64,000 nt of DNA from Streptomyces sp. NRRL S-87. Its GTDB lineage: Bacteria > Actinomycetota > Actinomycetes > Streptomycetales > Streptomycetaceae. Of this stretch, positions 8,872 to 18,047 are shown in pieces. Below the pieces are notes generated by a model. That model was not told the origin of the DNA. It saw nothing but the letters and a program-made list of their open reading frames with translations, and did not search any database. Each line of letters opens with the position of its first letter. The first letter of the stretch is position 1. The position numbers and the translations under genes are program-made. The stretch lies in the NCBI RefSeq assembly GCF_000719335.1, contig NZ_JOGB01000019.1, positions 1 through 64,000 of the forward strand. Direction: 5' to 3'.

Positions 8872-10797
8872 TCAGAAGCGGCGGACCGTCCGGAGCGAGT
8901 CCGGGTACAGCTCGTACGCGCCGGACGTGCCGTTGAGCACCGAGCGCGCGCCCAGGTCCGCCATGGTCGGGCCGTTCGGGGTGCGCCGGCTGGAGGCGAA
9001 CCGCAGGTCGCCGTGCTGGTCGCGGCCCAGGTAGATCCCCGTGTGGTCGACCGTGCCGTCCTTGGTCTCGGGGTTCTTCGGGTCGGGGCCCACCGCGTCG
9101 AAGAACACCACGTCGCCGATCCGCAGCGCGGTCAGGGCGGGCGGGGCGGTCGTGCCCTGGGCCACCACCACCCCGGGGCCGCTGGCGCTCTGGGCCTTGG
9201 AGGTGCGGGGCAGGTTGCCGTCCCGGTAGTTCCGGTACAGGACCATCGGGACGCCCATGTGGTGGCCGTAGACCATCCGGACGTACCCCGAGCAGTCGAG
9301 GTTGCCCCGCCAGTCCGTCCCGGCGGGGGCGCCGGGAGGCGCGGGGTCGGGGTCGGCGTGCTCGCCGCTGGCCGGGAAGTCCCAGCTCAGCCCCATGTAG
9401 TCGTGGAAGTCGGCGCCGACCTCACGCGTCCCGTCGGCGAACTGCGGGCTGTAGCCGGACTCGCCCAGCACCTGGGCACCGCCCAGGGCCGGGTCGTGCA
9501 CGGGCGTGCCGAAGGGGCGCAGGGCCGAGGCGTACGCGAGGGCGTCCGGGGAGGTGTCGCCGGCCCAGGCGCGGACGCACTGCTCCAGTTCGGGGGTCCA
9601 GCGGCCGTCGAAGGGCGCGGGGAGCAGCCGGACCCAGGTGTCGTGGGCGACGACCGGCGGGTCGGCCCAGTACGCCTCGGGCACGGCCACGTCGTACACG
9701 TAGGCCTTCAGGGGCAGGCCGGTGCTGCCGTCGGAGGCGAGCGCCCGGACGCCGATCATGCCCGCGTCGAAGACCCGGCCCGGGTCGGTCTCGGGGTCGC
9801 GCAGGCTGTGGTGCCAGCCGGCGGGTTCGGCGGCGTCCTTCCGCCAGGCGCGGGCGCGCAGCACCGGGCCGGCCTTCTGGACGCGGACGTACCAGTGCTC
9901 GTAGGCCTTGTAGCCGGTGCCGAGCGTGACGGCGGGGCTCAGCACGGAGGTCTTGTCGGCGATCTCCTTCTCCAGGACGAACTGCACCTGTCCGGCCGTG
10001 GTGACGATCAGCCGGGCCCGGTAGTGGTCGTTCACGCCGCGGGCGGCGAAGACCAGCGCGAGCGAGCAGGGCGCGCCGGTGGGCACCCGTTCGAAGGAGA
10101 ACCGGGCGGTGGCGTCGAGGTCGCCGATGCCGTCGTCGAGGAGCAGGGCGTAGCGGGAGGAGTTGTCGGCGGAGAGCCGGAAGACGCCGCGCTCGTTGTC
10201 CACGAAGTAGTCGGCGGCCGGGCCGTTCACCAGGTCCCACCTGCCGCCGCCGGGGGAGGAGCCCCAGCCCGCCTCGGCCGCGAGGGTGCGGTGGAAGGCG
10301 TCGGTGAAGGGCTTCTTCTGCTCGGTGAACCAGCGGCGGGGGCCGCGTACGGTCACGGTCTTCGCGCCCTTGGTGAGCGTGGCGAGCACCCCCGCGTCGT
10401 CCAGGACCTCCGTCAGCTCCGGCGGGCCGGGCACGGTGCGGGTGGTCAGCGTGCCGGCCGGGTGCGGGGCGAAGGGCCAGGTTCCGCCCGCGTCGACGGT
10501 CAGGGGAGCGCGCCGGAGCGCCGGGGGCACCGCCGCGTCGCCGCCGACGGGGGCGCCGACCGGGGAGGTCGCGGCCACGGCCGGGGCGGCCGCCGCCGGC
10601 CGGGCGGCCACCAGCGGGCCGGCGGCCGCCGCCCCGACCAGCGCCGCCAGGGCCGACCGGCGGCTGAAGGCCGAGCCCGGGACGGTGGTGGTCGAGGCGC
10701 CCGCGTCCGCGGCGCCGCCGGCGGCGGACGAGGAGACGGACGCGGAGTCGGAAGAACGCGATGGCACGGCAGGAGCCCCCCGGATCATGATCGTCAA
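8872..10797 (-). CDS. Secreted NlpC/P60-family protein with large N-terminal domain
   Basis: This 641-residue protein is probably exported through Tat. A twin-arginine signal (FSRRSALAALVGAAAAG) starts near residue 44 and ends at an Ala-rich cleavage region near 72. Residues 90-400 form a large beta-rich region without recognised catalytic motif; parts (SADNSSRYALLLDDGIGDLD, FVDNERGVFRLS) read like a carbohydrate- or laminin-G-like sandwich. The C-terminal third is NlpC/P60, with Cys502 in LDCSGYVRMVYG and His585 in DHTGIYLG, the usual papain-like dyad of peptidoglycan endopeptidases. The exact start is unclear: a GTG ten codons later is also possible. Substrate is inferred to be cell wall, not shown. 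Confidence 0.85.
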   Translation of the reverse strand: MTIMIRGAPAVPSRSSDSASVSSSAAGGAADAGASTTTVPGSAFSRRSALAALVGAAAAGPLVAARPAAAAPAVAATSPVGAPVGGDAAVPPALRRAPLTVDAGGTWPFAPHPAGTLTTRTVPGPPELTEVLDDAGVLATLTKGAKTVTVRGPRRWFTEQKKPFTDAFHRTLAAEAGWGSSPGGGRWDLVNGPAADYFVDNERGVFRLSADNSSRYALLLDDGIGDLDATARFSFERVPTGAPCSLALVFAARGVNDHYRARLIVTTAGQVQFVLEKEIADKTSVLSPAVTLGTGYKAYEHWYVRVQKAGPVLRARAWRKDAAEPAGWHHSLRDPETDPGRVFDAGMIGVRALASDGSTGLPLKAYVYDVAVPEAYWADPPVVAHDTWVRLLPAPFDGRWTPELEQCVRAWAGDTSPDALAYASALRPFGTPVHDPALGGAQVLGESGYSPQFADGTREVGADFHDYMGLSWDFPASGEHADPDPAPPGAPAGTDWRGNLDCSGYVRMVYGHHMGVPMVLYRNYRDGNLPRTSKAQSASGPGVVVAQGTTAPPALTALRIGDVVFFDAVGPDPKNPETKDGTVDHTGIYLGRDQHGDLRFASSRRTPNGPTMADLGARSVLNGTSGAYELYPDSLRTVRRF

Positions 10798-10903
10798 TTT
10801 CCGGGGACTCTATCCGCGCCCCCACGTCGCCCCCCGGCCGCCCCCGCCAGCCGCCCGGCGGCCTCCGCGACGCACGGGCTCCCGAGGTGGACGCACGGGC
10901 CCA

Positions 10904-10927
10904 GGGCCCGGCCTTCGGGCCGGGCCC
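10904..10927. terminator. TTCG-loop hairpin after the aminotransferase gene
   Basis: GGGCCCGGCC at 10904-10913, TTCG, GGCCGGGCCC at 10918-10927: a perfect 10-bp stem with a tetraloop. It is 27 bases beyond the stop of the minus-strand aminotransferase gene. Confidence 0.8.
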
Positions 10928-10953
10928 CATCCCGCGGAGCGACGTGGCCGCTC

Positions 10954-12168
10954 TCAGCGAGCCAGCCGGCCCAGGCGGTCCGCGGCCTCCTCCAGTACCG
11001 CCGTCTGCTTGCAGAAGGCGAAGCGGACCAGGGAGCGGCCGGCGGCGCGGTCGTCGTAGAAGACCGCGTTCGGGATGGCGACCACGCCGCAGCGCTCCGG
11101 CAGGGAGCGGCAGAAGTCGACGCCGTCCTTCTCGCCGAGCGGGGTGATGTCGGTGGTGATGAAGTACGTGCCCCGCGGGCGGAACACCTCGAAGCCGGCC
11201 GCGCGCAGCCCGTCGGACAGGATGTCCCGCTTGGCCCGCAGCTCCTCGCGGAACCCCGTGTAGTACGCGTCCGGGAGCGCGAGGGCCTCGGCGATCGCGT
11301 ACTGGAACGGGCCGGAGGAGACGTAGGTCAGGAACTGCTTCGCGGTGCGCACGGCGGTGACCAGGGACGGCGGGGCGGTGATCCACCCGACCTTCCAGCC
11401 GGTGAAGGAGAAGGTCTTGCCGGACGAGGAGATGGTGACGGTCCGCTCGCGCATGCCCGGCAGGCCGGCGAGCGGGGTGTGGGCGCCCTCGAAGACCAGG
11501 TGCTCGTAGACCTCGTCGGTGATCACCAGCAGGTCCCGCTCGACGGCGAGTTCCGCGATCGCGGTCAGCTCGGCGGGGGTCAGCACGGTGCCGGTCGGGT
11601 TGTGCGGGGTGTTGAGGAGGAGCAGGCGGGTGCGCGGGGTGACGGCGGCGCGCAGCTCGTCCAGGTCCAGGTGGAAGGCGCCCTCGCGGGGGCGCAGGGT
11701 GACCGGGACCCGGGTGGCGCCGGCCATCGCGATGCAGGCGGCGTACGAGTCGTAGTACGGCTCGAGCGCGATGACCTCGTCGCCGGGTTCGAGCAGCGCC
11801 AGCAGCGAGGCGGCGATGGCCTCGGTGGCCCCCGCGGTGACCAGCACCTCGGTGTCCGGGTCGTACGTGAGCCCGTAGAAGCGCTGCTGGTGGGCGGCGA
11901 TCGCGGTGCGCAGCTCGGGGACGCCGGGGCCGGGCGGGTACTGGTTGCCCCGGCCGTCGCGGATGGCACGGACCGCAGCCTCGGCGACCTCGGCGGGTCC
12001 GTCGGTGTCGGGGAAGCCCTGGCCGAGGTTGATGGAACCGGTCCGGGCGGCCAGCGCGGACATCTCCGCGAAGATCGTCGTACCGAAGCCGGCCAGGCCG
12101 CGGTTCAGGAAGGGGCGGGGGCCGGGAGCGGCGCCGGAGCTGTCGTGGGATGCGGTCATGAGCGCCAT
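10954..12168 (-). CDS. PLP-dependent aminotransferase, class I/II
   Basis: This 404-residue fold-type I aminotransferase resembles the methionine/kynurenine/succinyl-diaminopimelate aminotransferase group. Landmarks are INLGQGFPDTDGP near residue 46, the cofactor-binding VTAGATEAIAA, NTPHNPTGTVL, TDEVYEHLVF, and the PLP lysine Lys251 in SSSGKTFSFTGWKVGW. An ATG three codons later (MTASHDSS) may be the true start. The exact amino donor cannot be decided here. Kynurenine aminotransferases belong to this group and the window has a kynurenine operon at 20 kb, but the distance is too large to infer linkage. Confidence 0.88.
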   Translation of the reverse strand: MALMTASHDSSGAAPGPRPFLNRGLAGFGTTIFAEMSALAARTGSINLGQGFPDTDGPAEVAEAAVRAIRDGRGNQYPPGPGVPELRTAIAAHQQRFYGLTYDPDTEVLVTAGATEAIAASLLALLEPGDEVIALEPYYDSYAACIAMAGATRVPVTLRPREGAFHLDLDELRAAVTPRTRLLLLNTPHNPTGTVLTPAELTAIAELAVERDLLVITDEVYEHLVFEGAHTPLAGLPGMRERTVTISSSGKTFSFTGWKVGWITAPPSLVTAVRTAKQFLTYVSSGPFQYAIAEALALPDAYYTGFREELRAKRDILSDGLRAAGFEVFRPRGTYFITTDITPLGEKDGVDFCRSLPERCGVVAIPNAVFYDDRAAGRSLVRFAFCKQTAVLEEAADRLGRLAR

Positions 12169-12290
12169 CCTGCGGGCAACCTCTGGACTTGCTCAAGTGT
12201 GCTTTGGGCCGTGCGGAGCGGGGGCATCCCCCGTGCACGCGGGACGCGTCGTCCCCGCTCTCGGGGGACCGAGTAGGAGAAGAAGAGGCG

Positions 12291-12536
12291 GTGGGGGCTG
12301 TGTTCGTGGTCCTGTTCGTCGTCGGCGTGCTGGTGCTCGTGGTGTTCGTCAAGATGGCCGCCAAGGGCCAGTACCAGCACAAGGGGCGCCGCCGGTCCTC
12401 CGGCGGCTGGTGGGGCGACTCGGGCGGCTCGTGCGGGAGCGGCTCGTCCTGCTCCAGCTCGTCCTGCTCCAGCTCGTCGTGCGGCGGCGGCTCTTCGTGC
12501 GGTGGCGGGGGCGGTGGCTGCGGCGGCTCCAGCTGA
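12291..12536 (+). CDS. Small membrane protein with Cys/Ser/Gly-rich tail
   Basis: This 81-residue protein of unknown function has one hydrophobic helix at residues 3-21 (Val-rich). A short basic, aromatic segment follows (KGQYQHKGRRRSSGGWWG), and then a tail of almost only Gly, Ser and six Cys (48, 54, 59, 64, 70, 77). Cys spacing is 5-7 residues. The GTG at 12291 follows AGGAGAAGAAGAGGCG and starts just before the helix, so it is preferred over an in-frame ATG at 12189. The tail is encoded by 15-bp repeats (TCCTGCTCCAGCTCG). It could be metal-binding, redox-active or a slipped low-complexity tail. It is divergent from the aminotransferase gene. Confidence 0.65.
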   Translation: MGAVFVVLFVVGVLVLVVFVKMAAKGQYQHKGRRRSSGGWWGDSGGSCGSGSSCSSSSCSSSSCGGGSSCGGGGGGCGGSS

Positions 12537-13014
12537 CCGGCGCGGCGCCGCGTACGCCGCCCGCACCGCGTACGCGGCCCGCCCGGAGTGCGTCGCCCGT
12601 ACCGCGCACGCGCCCGCATGGCGTGCGTCGCCCGCCCCGACTCCGCCGCCCGTACCGCGTACGCCGTCCATCGCCGCGTACGCCGTCCGGGCGGCGCCCG
12701 GCGGCGCCCGGCCCGCGCGCGACGGAGCGTCGGCTTCCGGCCGCGCGCGGCCGGGGCAACTGCCGCCGAGCGCGCTCGTGTTGAACACGTGAACTGGATA
12801 GCCCCCGCGGGGATGTAAACCACGTCAAGTTGGGTAAAAACGCTGTGTACGCCGGGCCTTTCATGATTCCCTCGGTTGAGTAGACCAGTCCCCGGGCCTC
12901 CTGGGACTTCCTGTGGCCCCGAGCCGGCAACACCCCACGACCGCTGATTTCCAGCCGTGGCCCGCTGGGTGCCGCAGCCGGCCGACCTCCCTCGCGCGTT
13001 TGCGGAGCCGACTC
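12537..13014. other. Non-coding spacer with degenerate GTACG-type repeats
   Basis: No convincing gene lies in these 478 bases. The first 170 bases are built from imperfect CGCGTACGCCG / CCCGTACCGCG units. A 13-base palindrome, CGTGTTGAACACG, lies at 12777-12789 and could be an operator. The last 200 bases fall in GC content and probably hold the promoter of the DUF2617 gene; I cannot place a -10/-35 pair with confidence. Confidence 0.5.
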
Positions 13015-13542
13015 ATGCTCACGACCCTCAAGACCACGTACACCGACACGCGTGCCGCCGACCTCGCCTGGGCCCTGGGCCGCGCCCCGCTGCCCGCCCT
13101 CGCCGTACTGAATCTGGAACTCGCGGGCGCCAAAGTGGAGTTGCGCCTGCTCGGCGCCTCCCATCAGGTGCTGCTCGAGGAGGGTGACGTCGCCTGCTCG
13201 GAGACCGTGGCCTGCATGCCCGGCAGCAGCACGCCGCTGCCGCTGGGCGTGGCCAAGCGGGTGGGCGACTGGGAGTACGAGTTCGCCGCCCGGGTCGAGA
13301 CGCTGTCGGAGGGCTCGTTCGCGGGGCGCGCGCAGGAGCTGCTCGCGCTGGTCGCGGATCACCCGAACGGGCTCGCCGGCACCTTTCCCGGCAGCCCGCA
13401 CGCCTTCACCGCGCTGCTCGCGCAGCGGTACGAGGGCCAGGTGCGCTGGCGCACCTGGCACGCCTATCCGCAGGAGGGGCAGCTGGTGGCCACCCGGACC
13501 CGTGTCGGGGTGCGCATGCCGGCGGCCGCCGTGCCGGGCTGA
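13015..13542 (+). CDS. DUF2617 family protein
   Basis: This 175-residue protein matches, by recall, the actinobacterial DUF2617 family of unknown function. It starts MLTTLKTTYTDTRAADLAWALG, has a beta-rich middle (VELRLLGASHQVLLEEG), and ends with a conserved WRTWHAYPQEGQLVATRTR segment. The ATG at 13015 follows CGGAGCCGACTC and is the natural start. An upstream in-frame ATG at 12913 would add 34 Arg/Pro-rich residues of spacer character. The next gene starts 94 bases downstream on the same strand, so they may share a transcript. Confidence 0.75.
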   Translation: MLTTLKTTYTDTRAADLAWALGRAPLPALAVLNLELAGAKVELRLLGASHQVLLEEGDVACSETVACMPGSSTPLPLGVAKRVGDWEYEFAARVETLSEGSFAGRAQELLALVADHPNGLAGTFPGSPHAFTALLAQRYEGQVRWRTWHAYPQEGQLVATRTRVGVRMPAAAVPG

Positions 13543-13636
13543 GCGCGCGGCGATCCGCCAAGTGGCTTACGGAGTGCGCCAGTTGCACCCATGTGGGTGA
13601 CCGGGTGCGGGCAGGGAGTGACGTACGGTTCCGTCC

Positions 13637-15310
13637 ATGATCGACCGTTCCCCTCCCTGCGGTGGGGAGGCACCGAGCGCACTCGCCGCCCCCGGCGGGC
13701 CCCCGGCGCCGGAGCCGCGGGAAGCCGCCTCCCCACCGGTGGCCCTTCCCGTACGGCCCCGGACCGGCCGCATGCTGGTCCTCGCCACCGTGTTCGTCTG
13801 CGCGGCCTGCGGACTCGTCTACGAGCTCGAACTCCTCGCGCTGGCCTCCTACCTGATCGGCGACTCCGTCACCCAGGCCTCCGTCGTGCTGTCCGTGATG
13901 GTCTTCGCGATGGGGGTCGGCTCGCTGCTCGCGAAACAACTGCGCGGCCGCCCCGCCGCCGGGTTCGGCGCCGTCGAGGCCGTCCTGGCCCTCGTCGGCG
14001 GCCTCTCCGCGATAGCGCTGTACGCCTGCTTCGCCTGGCTCGGCGAGTCCAGACCGGCCCTGGTGGCCTTCTCGCTCGCCATCGGCATCCTCATCGGCGC
14101 CGAGATCCCGCTGCTCATGACCCTGATCCAGCGGGTCCGGCGGCAGGACGCGGGCGGGGCGGTGGCCGACCTGTTCGCCGCCGACTACGTGGGGGCGCTG
14201 GTCGGCGGGCTCGCCTTCCCGTTCCTCCTGCTGCCCGTGCTCGGACAGCTCACCGGGGCGATGCTGACCGGCGCGGTCAACGCGGCGGCCGGCGGCGCGC
14301 TGGTGCTCTGGCTGTTCCGGGGGGACCTCAGCCGCCGGGCCCGCTGGCTGCTGCTGGCCGCGAACCTGGGCGTGCTGGCGGTCCTGGCCGGGGCCACCGC
14401 CCTGGCCGACGACTTCGAACGGGTGGCGCGGCGGGCGGTGTACGGCAGCGAGGTGCGGGTCGCCGTGCAGACCGGTGTGCAGGAGCTCGTCGTCACCGGG
14501 CCGTCGAAGGGGTCCCCGCGCACCCTCGACCTGTACCTCGACGGTCGGCTGCGGGTCAGCGGCTACGACGAGCACCGCTACCACGAGGCCCTCGTCCACC
14601 CCGCGATGAACGGCCCGCACACCCGCGTGCTGGTGCTCGGCGGGGGCGACGGCCTGGCCGCCCGCGAGGTGCTGCGCTACCCCGACGTGCGCTCGGTGAC
14701 CGTGGTGGAGCTGGACGAAGGGGTGGTGCGGCTGGCCCGTACCGACCCGATGCTGTCGCGGCTCAACGACCACGCCTTCGACGACCCGCGGATGCGGGTC
14801 GTCACCGCGGACGCCTTCGGCTGGCTGCGCTCGGGCGCGGTGGGCTTCGGGTACGACGTGGTCGTCTCGGACCTCCCGGACCCGGGCATCACGCCCAGCA
14901 CGAAGCTGTACTCGGAGGAGTTCTACGGGCTGGTCGCGCGCAGGCTGCGGCCGGGCGGCCGGATCGGGGTGCACGCCGGGCCGCTGTCGGCCCGGCCGCG
15001 GACCTTCTGGACCGTGGAAGCCACCCTGCGGGCGGCCGGGCTGGCCACCCGTCCGTACACCGCGGGCGGCCGGCTGTCCGGCTTCCCGGCAGGGCCGGAC
15101 CGCTCCACCGCGCGCGGCGGCCCGCCGTGGGACTGGGGCTTCGTCCTCGCCGCCCGCGGGCGGCCGCCGGCCCTCGGGGTGCAGGCCGGCACCACCACCT
15201 GGCTGCGCTCGCTGTCGACGGCGGCGCTGTACGCGGCCTCGCGCGACGCGGAGCGGGTGCGGATCCGCGGGCTGCCGCCCTCGACACTGCCGCACCCGCG
15301 GTACTCCTAG
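13637..15310 (+). CDS. Membrane-anchored spermidine-synthase-like protein
   Basis: This 557-residue protein has two parts. Residues 50-265 hold about six or seven hydrophobic helices, starting with [20 protein letters not shown]. Residues 275-540 form a spermidine-synthase/methyltransferase fold, with [20 protein letters not shown] as the SAM-type glycine loop, [13 protein letters not shown], and DAFGWLR. Such fusions are common in actinobacteria and proteobacteria. The soluble part resembles aminopropyltransferases, but whether it uses decarboxylated SAM or makes polyamines is unproven. It ends directly before a 33-bp minisatellite. Confidence 0.85.
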   Translation: MIDRSPPCGGEAPSALAAPGGPPAPEPREAASPPVALPVRPRTGRMLVLATVFVCAACGLVYELELLALASYLIGDSVTQASVVLSVMVFAMGVGSLLAKQLRGRPAAGFGAVEAVLALVGGLSAIALYACFAWLGESRPALVAFSLAIGILIGAEIPLLMTLIQRVRRQDAGGAVADLFAADYVGALVGGLAFPFLLLPVLGQLTGAMLTGAVNAAAGGALVLWLFRGDLSRRARWLLLAANLGVLAVLAGATALADDFERVARRAVYGSEVRVAVQTGVQELVVTGPSKGSPRTLDLYLDGRLRVSGYDEHRYHEALVHPAMNGPHTRVLVLGGGDGLAAREVLRYPDVRSVTVVELDEGVVRLARTDPMLSRLNDHAFDDPRMRVVTADAFGWLRSGAVGFGYDVVVSDLPDPGITPSTKLYSEEFYGLVARRLRPGGRIGVHAGPLSARPRTFWTVEATLRAAGLATRPYTAGGRLSGFPAGPDRSTARGGPPWDWGFVLAARGRPPALGVQAGTTTWLRSLSTAALYAASRDAERVRIRGLPPSTLPHPRYS

Positions 15311-15336
15311 GGGGTGCCCGCCGGTCCCGACGGCCC

Positions 15337-15501
15337 GCGTACCGTGTGGCCCCCGGGATCCGCCGGCCTGCGTACCGCGTGGCCCCCGGGATCCGCCGGC
15401 CTGCGTACCGCGTGGCCCCGGGGATCCGCCGGCCTGCGTACCGCGCGGCCCGCGGCGTCCGCCGGCCCGCGTACTGCGTGGCCCGCGGCGTCCGCCGGCC
15501 C
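15337..15501. repeat. 33-bp tandem repeat, five copies
   Basis: Units start at 15337, 15370, 15403, 15436 and 15469, each beginning GCGTAC and ending GGATCCGCCGGCCT or GGCGTCCGCCGGCCC. Copies 2 and 3 differ at one base, while copies 4 and 5 form a second subtype. The array lies wholly between the stop at 15310 and the start at 15557. Open frames through it are by-products of the period being a multiple of three. Confidence 0.92.
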
Positions 15502-15556
15502 GCGCCGCCCGCGCGGTACTCGTGACCGGGGGGCCGCGTGGGTAGGCTCGGCTGTC

Positions 15557-16378
15557 ATGGAGCACCAGGTGTTCGTACCGATGGACGAGGACAGTCTCCG
15601 GGCGCTGCTGCGGGACCCCGCGCGGCTGGCGCGCTGCGTGCCGGGACTCCAGCCGGAGGCCGTCCTGGAGACGGGCGAGGGCGACGGCCCGGACGGCGCG
15701 GGCGGCGGCTCCGGGGCGGTGGCCGGCCGGCTCAGGGTGCGGGTCGCCGGCAGCACCGTCACCTACCGCGGGACGCTCGCCGTGACGGAGGCCGGCCCCG
15801 CCGGCTTCCTCGTCTCGGGGGAGGGCACCGAGGTGCGGGGCTCCGGCACCGTGACGCTCACCCTGCGGGTCGGGGTGCGCGGCGCCGAGGACGGCACCTG
15901 GCTCGACTTCTCGGGCGAGACCGAGGCGGCCGGGCGCGCCGCCGAGTTCCCGGCGGACGCGGCCCGGGCCGCGGCGCGCCGGCTGCTGGACCGGGTGGGC
16001 GCGGCGCTCGCCGACCAGGACCCCGGCCCGGACGACGTGGTGGACGCGGACGGGGCGGAGGACGAGGGGACCGCTGCCGTGCACACCCCGCTCTTCGACG
16101 TCGACGTGCCGCCGTCCTCGCTCGACCCGGCGCTCGACCCCTTCCTGGACGAAGGGCTCCCGCCCCGGGTCCCCGCCGAGGCCGCGCACGCCCGGCGCAC
16201 CATGATCGGCCGCAGCGCCGAGGAGGTGGACCACGCTCCGCCGCGCGGCCGCTACGCGCCCGTGCCGGCGCCCGCCACCGTCACCCCGGCCGCCACCCTG
16301 CGCTGGATGGCGCCCGCCGCCGCCCTCGCGGTGGCCTCGGCGGTCGTGGTGGCCCGCGCACTGCGCCGGCGCCGCTGA
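15557..16378 (+). CDS. SRPBCC (CoxG-like) protein with C-terminal membrane helix
   Basis: This 273-residue protein begins with the CoxG/SRPBCC pattern: MEHQVFVPMDEDSLRALLRD, then RLARCVPGLQPEAV. The region continues through a beta-rich ligand-binding domain to about residue 155. A disordered acidic linker follows, and one hydrophobic helix lies near 253-268 (RWMAPAAALAVASAVVV) before RALRRRR, giving a cytoplasmic domain tethered by its C-terminus. In CO dehydrogenase clusters CoxG helps membrane attachment, but no such cluster is seen here, so only the fold is claimed. Confidence 0.8.
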   Translation: MEHQVFVPMDEDSLRALLRDPARLARCVPGLQPEAVLETGEGDGPDGAGGGSGAVAGRLRVRVAGSTVTYRGTLAVTEAGPAGFLVSGEGTEVRGSGTVTLTLRVGVRGAEDGTWLDFSGETEAAGRAAEFPADAARAAARRLLDRVGAALADQDPGPDDVVDADGAEDEGTAAVHTPLFDVDVPPSSLDPALDPFLDEGLPPRVPAEAAHARRTMIGRSAEEVDHAPPRGRYAPVPAPATVTPAATLRWMAPAAALAVASAVVVARALRRRR

Positions 16379-16532
16379 CACCGGCCGCGCGGCGGACGTA
16401 CGGAAGCGGACGTACGGGTGAGGCGCGTACGGGGCACGGGGCTGACGGACCGCCAGGGTATCCGCGGGCGCAGCCCGTTCGGTGCGACGCACGTACGGCC
16501 GACCGGCCCGCGCGCGCCGTAGGGTCGGTCCC

Positions 16533-17312
16533 ATGACTACGCAACTGAGCGCGGGCGGCGTGGATGTGGCCGTCGATCAGGAGAACGGCTGCCGCATCAG
16601 CAGCCTGCGGGTGGACGGCACCGAGCTGCTGCGCCAGGGCGAGCGGTACGGCGCCTTCCCGATGGTCCCCTTCTGCGGGCGTACCGGGGGCGGCCGCTTC
16701 CGCAACGGCGCCGTCGAGCACCAGCTGCCGCTCAACGCGCCCCCGCACGCGATCCACGGCTACGGCCGGGAGGCCGCCTGGAAGCCGGTGCGGCACACCG
16801 GGCGCGAGGCCGCGTTCGTCTACGACCTGCGCGACCCCTGGCCGTACTCCGGCCGGGTGACCCAGGTGGTGGAGCTCACCGAGGACGCGCTGACGCTGAC
16901 CATGGGCGTGGAGACGTACGAGGACTCCTTCCCGGCGCAGGCCGGCTGGCACCCCTGGTTCCGGCGCAACCTCGGCGGCGCCGACGCGGAGCTCGGCTTC
17001 GCGCCCGCCTGGCAGGAGGAGCGGGGCTCCGACCACCTGCCCACCGGCCGCCGCATCGACCCGCTGCCCGGACCCTGGGACGACTGCTTCGGCATGCCCG
17101 ACGGCGTGGACGTGACCCTGACCTGGCCGGGCCGGCTGGAGCTCAGGGTCACCAGCCCCGCCGAGTGGGTGGTCGTCTACGACGAGCAGCCCGAGGCCGT
17201 GTGCGTCGAGCCCCAGTCGGGCCCGCCCAACGGCCTCAACACCCTGCCGCGGCTCGTCACGCCCGTCGATCCGCTGGAGATCACGACGGTGTGGAGCTGG
17301 CGACGGCTCTGA
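16533..17312 (+). CDS. Aldose 1-epimerase family protein
   Basis: This 259-residue protein has the galactose mutarotase fold. FPMVPFCGRTGGGRF near residue 46 is a sugar-binding segment, HAIHGYGRE near residue 72 carries the likely acid histidine, GWHPWFRR holds the second His, and VCVEPQSGPPNGLN near residue 228 holds the catalytic base Glu. It should interconvert alpha and beta anomers of a hexose or phosphohexose. It is short for GalM and closer to the YihR/YeaD-type group. pyrE starts 62 bases downstream on the same strand. Confidence 0.88.
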   Translation: MTTQLSAGGVDVAVDQENGCRISSLRVDGTELLRQGERYGAFPMVPFCGRTGGGRFRNGAVEHQLPLNAPPHAIHGYGREAAWKPVRHTGREAAFVYDLRDPWPYSGRVTQVVELTEDALTLTMGVETYEDSFPAQAGWHPWFRRNLGGADAELGFAPAWQEERGSDHLPTGRRIDPLPGPWDDCFGMPDGVDVTLTWPGRLELRVTSPAEWVVVYDEQPEAVCVEPQSGPPNGLNTLPRLVTPVDPLEITTVWSWRRL

Positions 17313-17374
17313 CCCGTGCCGTACGGCGCCGCCGCCGGGCACCCGGTCCCGGCGGCGCCTCTAAGCTGGGGGCC

Positions 17375-17914
17375 ATGAGTGACGTACGTGGTGAGCTGCT
17401 GCAGCAGATCAAGGACAAGGCCGTCGTGCACGGCAAGGTGATCCTCTCCTCCGGGCGCGAGGCGGACTGGTACATCGACCTGCGCCGCATCACCCTCGAC
17501 GGCGTGGCGGCCCCGCTGGTCGGTCAGGTCATGCTCGACCTGACCGCCGAGCTGGACTTCGACTGCGTCGGCGGCCTGACCCTGGGCGCCGACCCGGTGG
17601 CCACCTCGATGCTGCACGCCTCCGCCGCGCGCGGGCAGCGGCTGGACGCCTTCGTGGTCCGCAAGGCGCAGAAGGCGCACGGCATGCAGCGCCGCATCGA
17701 GGGCACCGACGTCAAGGGCCGTCGCTGCCTGGTCGTCGAGGACACCTCCACCACCGGCGGTTCGCCGCTGACCGCCGTCGAGGCCGTCCGCGAGGCGGGC
17801 GGCGAGGTGGTGGCCGTGGCCACCATCGTCGACCGCGGGGCCGCGGGCGCCATCGCCGAGGCGGGCCTGCCGTACCTCACCGGCTACAACCTCGACGAGC
17901 TGGGCCTGAGCTGA
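17375..17914 (+). CDS. pyrE: Orotate phosphoribosyltransferase
   Basis: PyrE joins orotate to PRPP to make OMP, the fifth step of pyrimidine synthesis. The 179-residue protein has the PRPP-binding signature CLVVEDTSTTGGS at 118-130, the flexible loop with VVRKAQKAHG at 94-103, and SSGREADWYIDLRR near 25-38. Length and motifs are those of stand-alone PyrE enzymes. The ATG follows CTAAGCTGGGGGCC. It is followed by a 46-bp palindrome holding a parS site (18048-18093), and then fba. Confidence 0.95.
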   Translation: MSDVRGELLQQIKDKAVVHGKVILSSGREADWYIDLRRITLDGVAAPLVGQVMLDLTAELDFDCVGGLTLGADPVATSMLHASAARGQRLDAFVVRKAQKAHGMQRRIEGTDVKGRRCLVVEDTSTTGGSPLTAVEAVREAGGEVVAVATIVDRGAAGAIAEAGLPYLTGYNLDELGLS

Positions 17915-18047
17915 CCGGCCCGCGCTGATCGGCGCCGGGGGCGGTCAACACCGTGCCCCGGGGCCGGTCCGAAGTCGTGACCCAGGTCCCGGAGGGTCCC
18001 GGACGGCTGCCCAGGGCCTGCCGAAACCGGCTCTGAGCTGGGGTTCT

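Noticed and set aside
8776..12276. Very long plus-strand open frame (over 1100 codons)
   Set aside because: It is antisense to the NlpC/P60 and aminotransferase genes, rich in Gly, Arg and Val without any fold, and exists because high-GC third positions remove stop codons.
15337..15501. The five-copy repeat as a CRISPR array
   Set aside because: The units are directly adjacent with no spacers, and no cas genes are present; it is a minisatellite.
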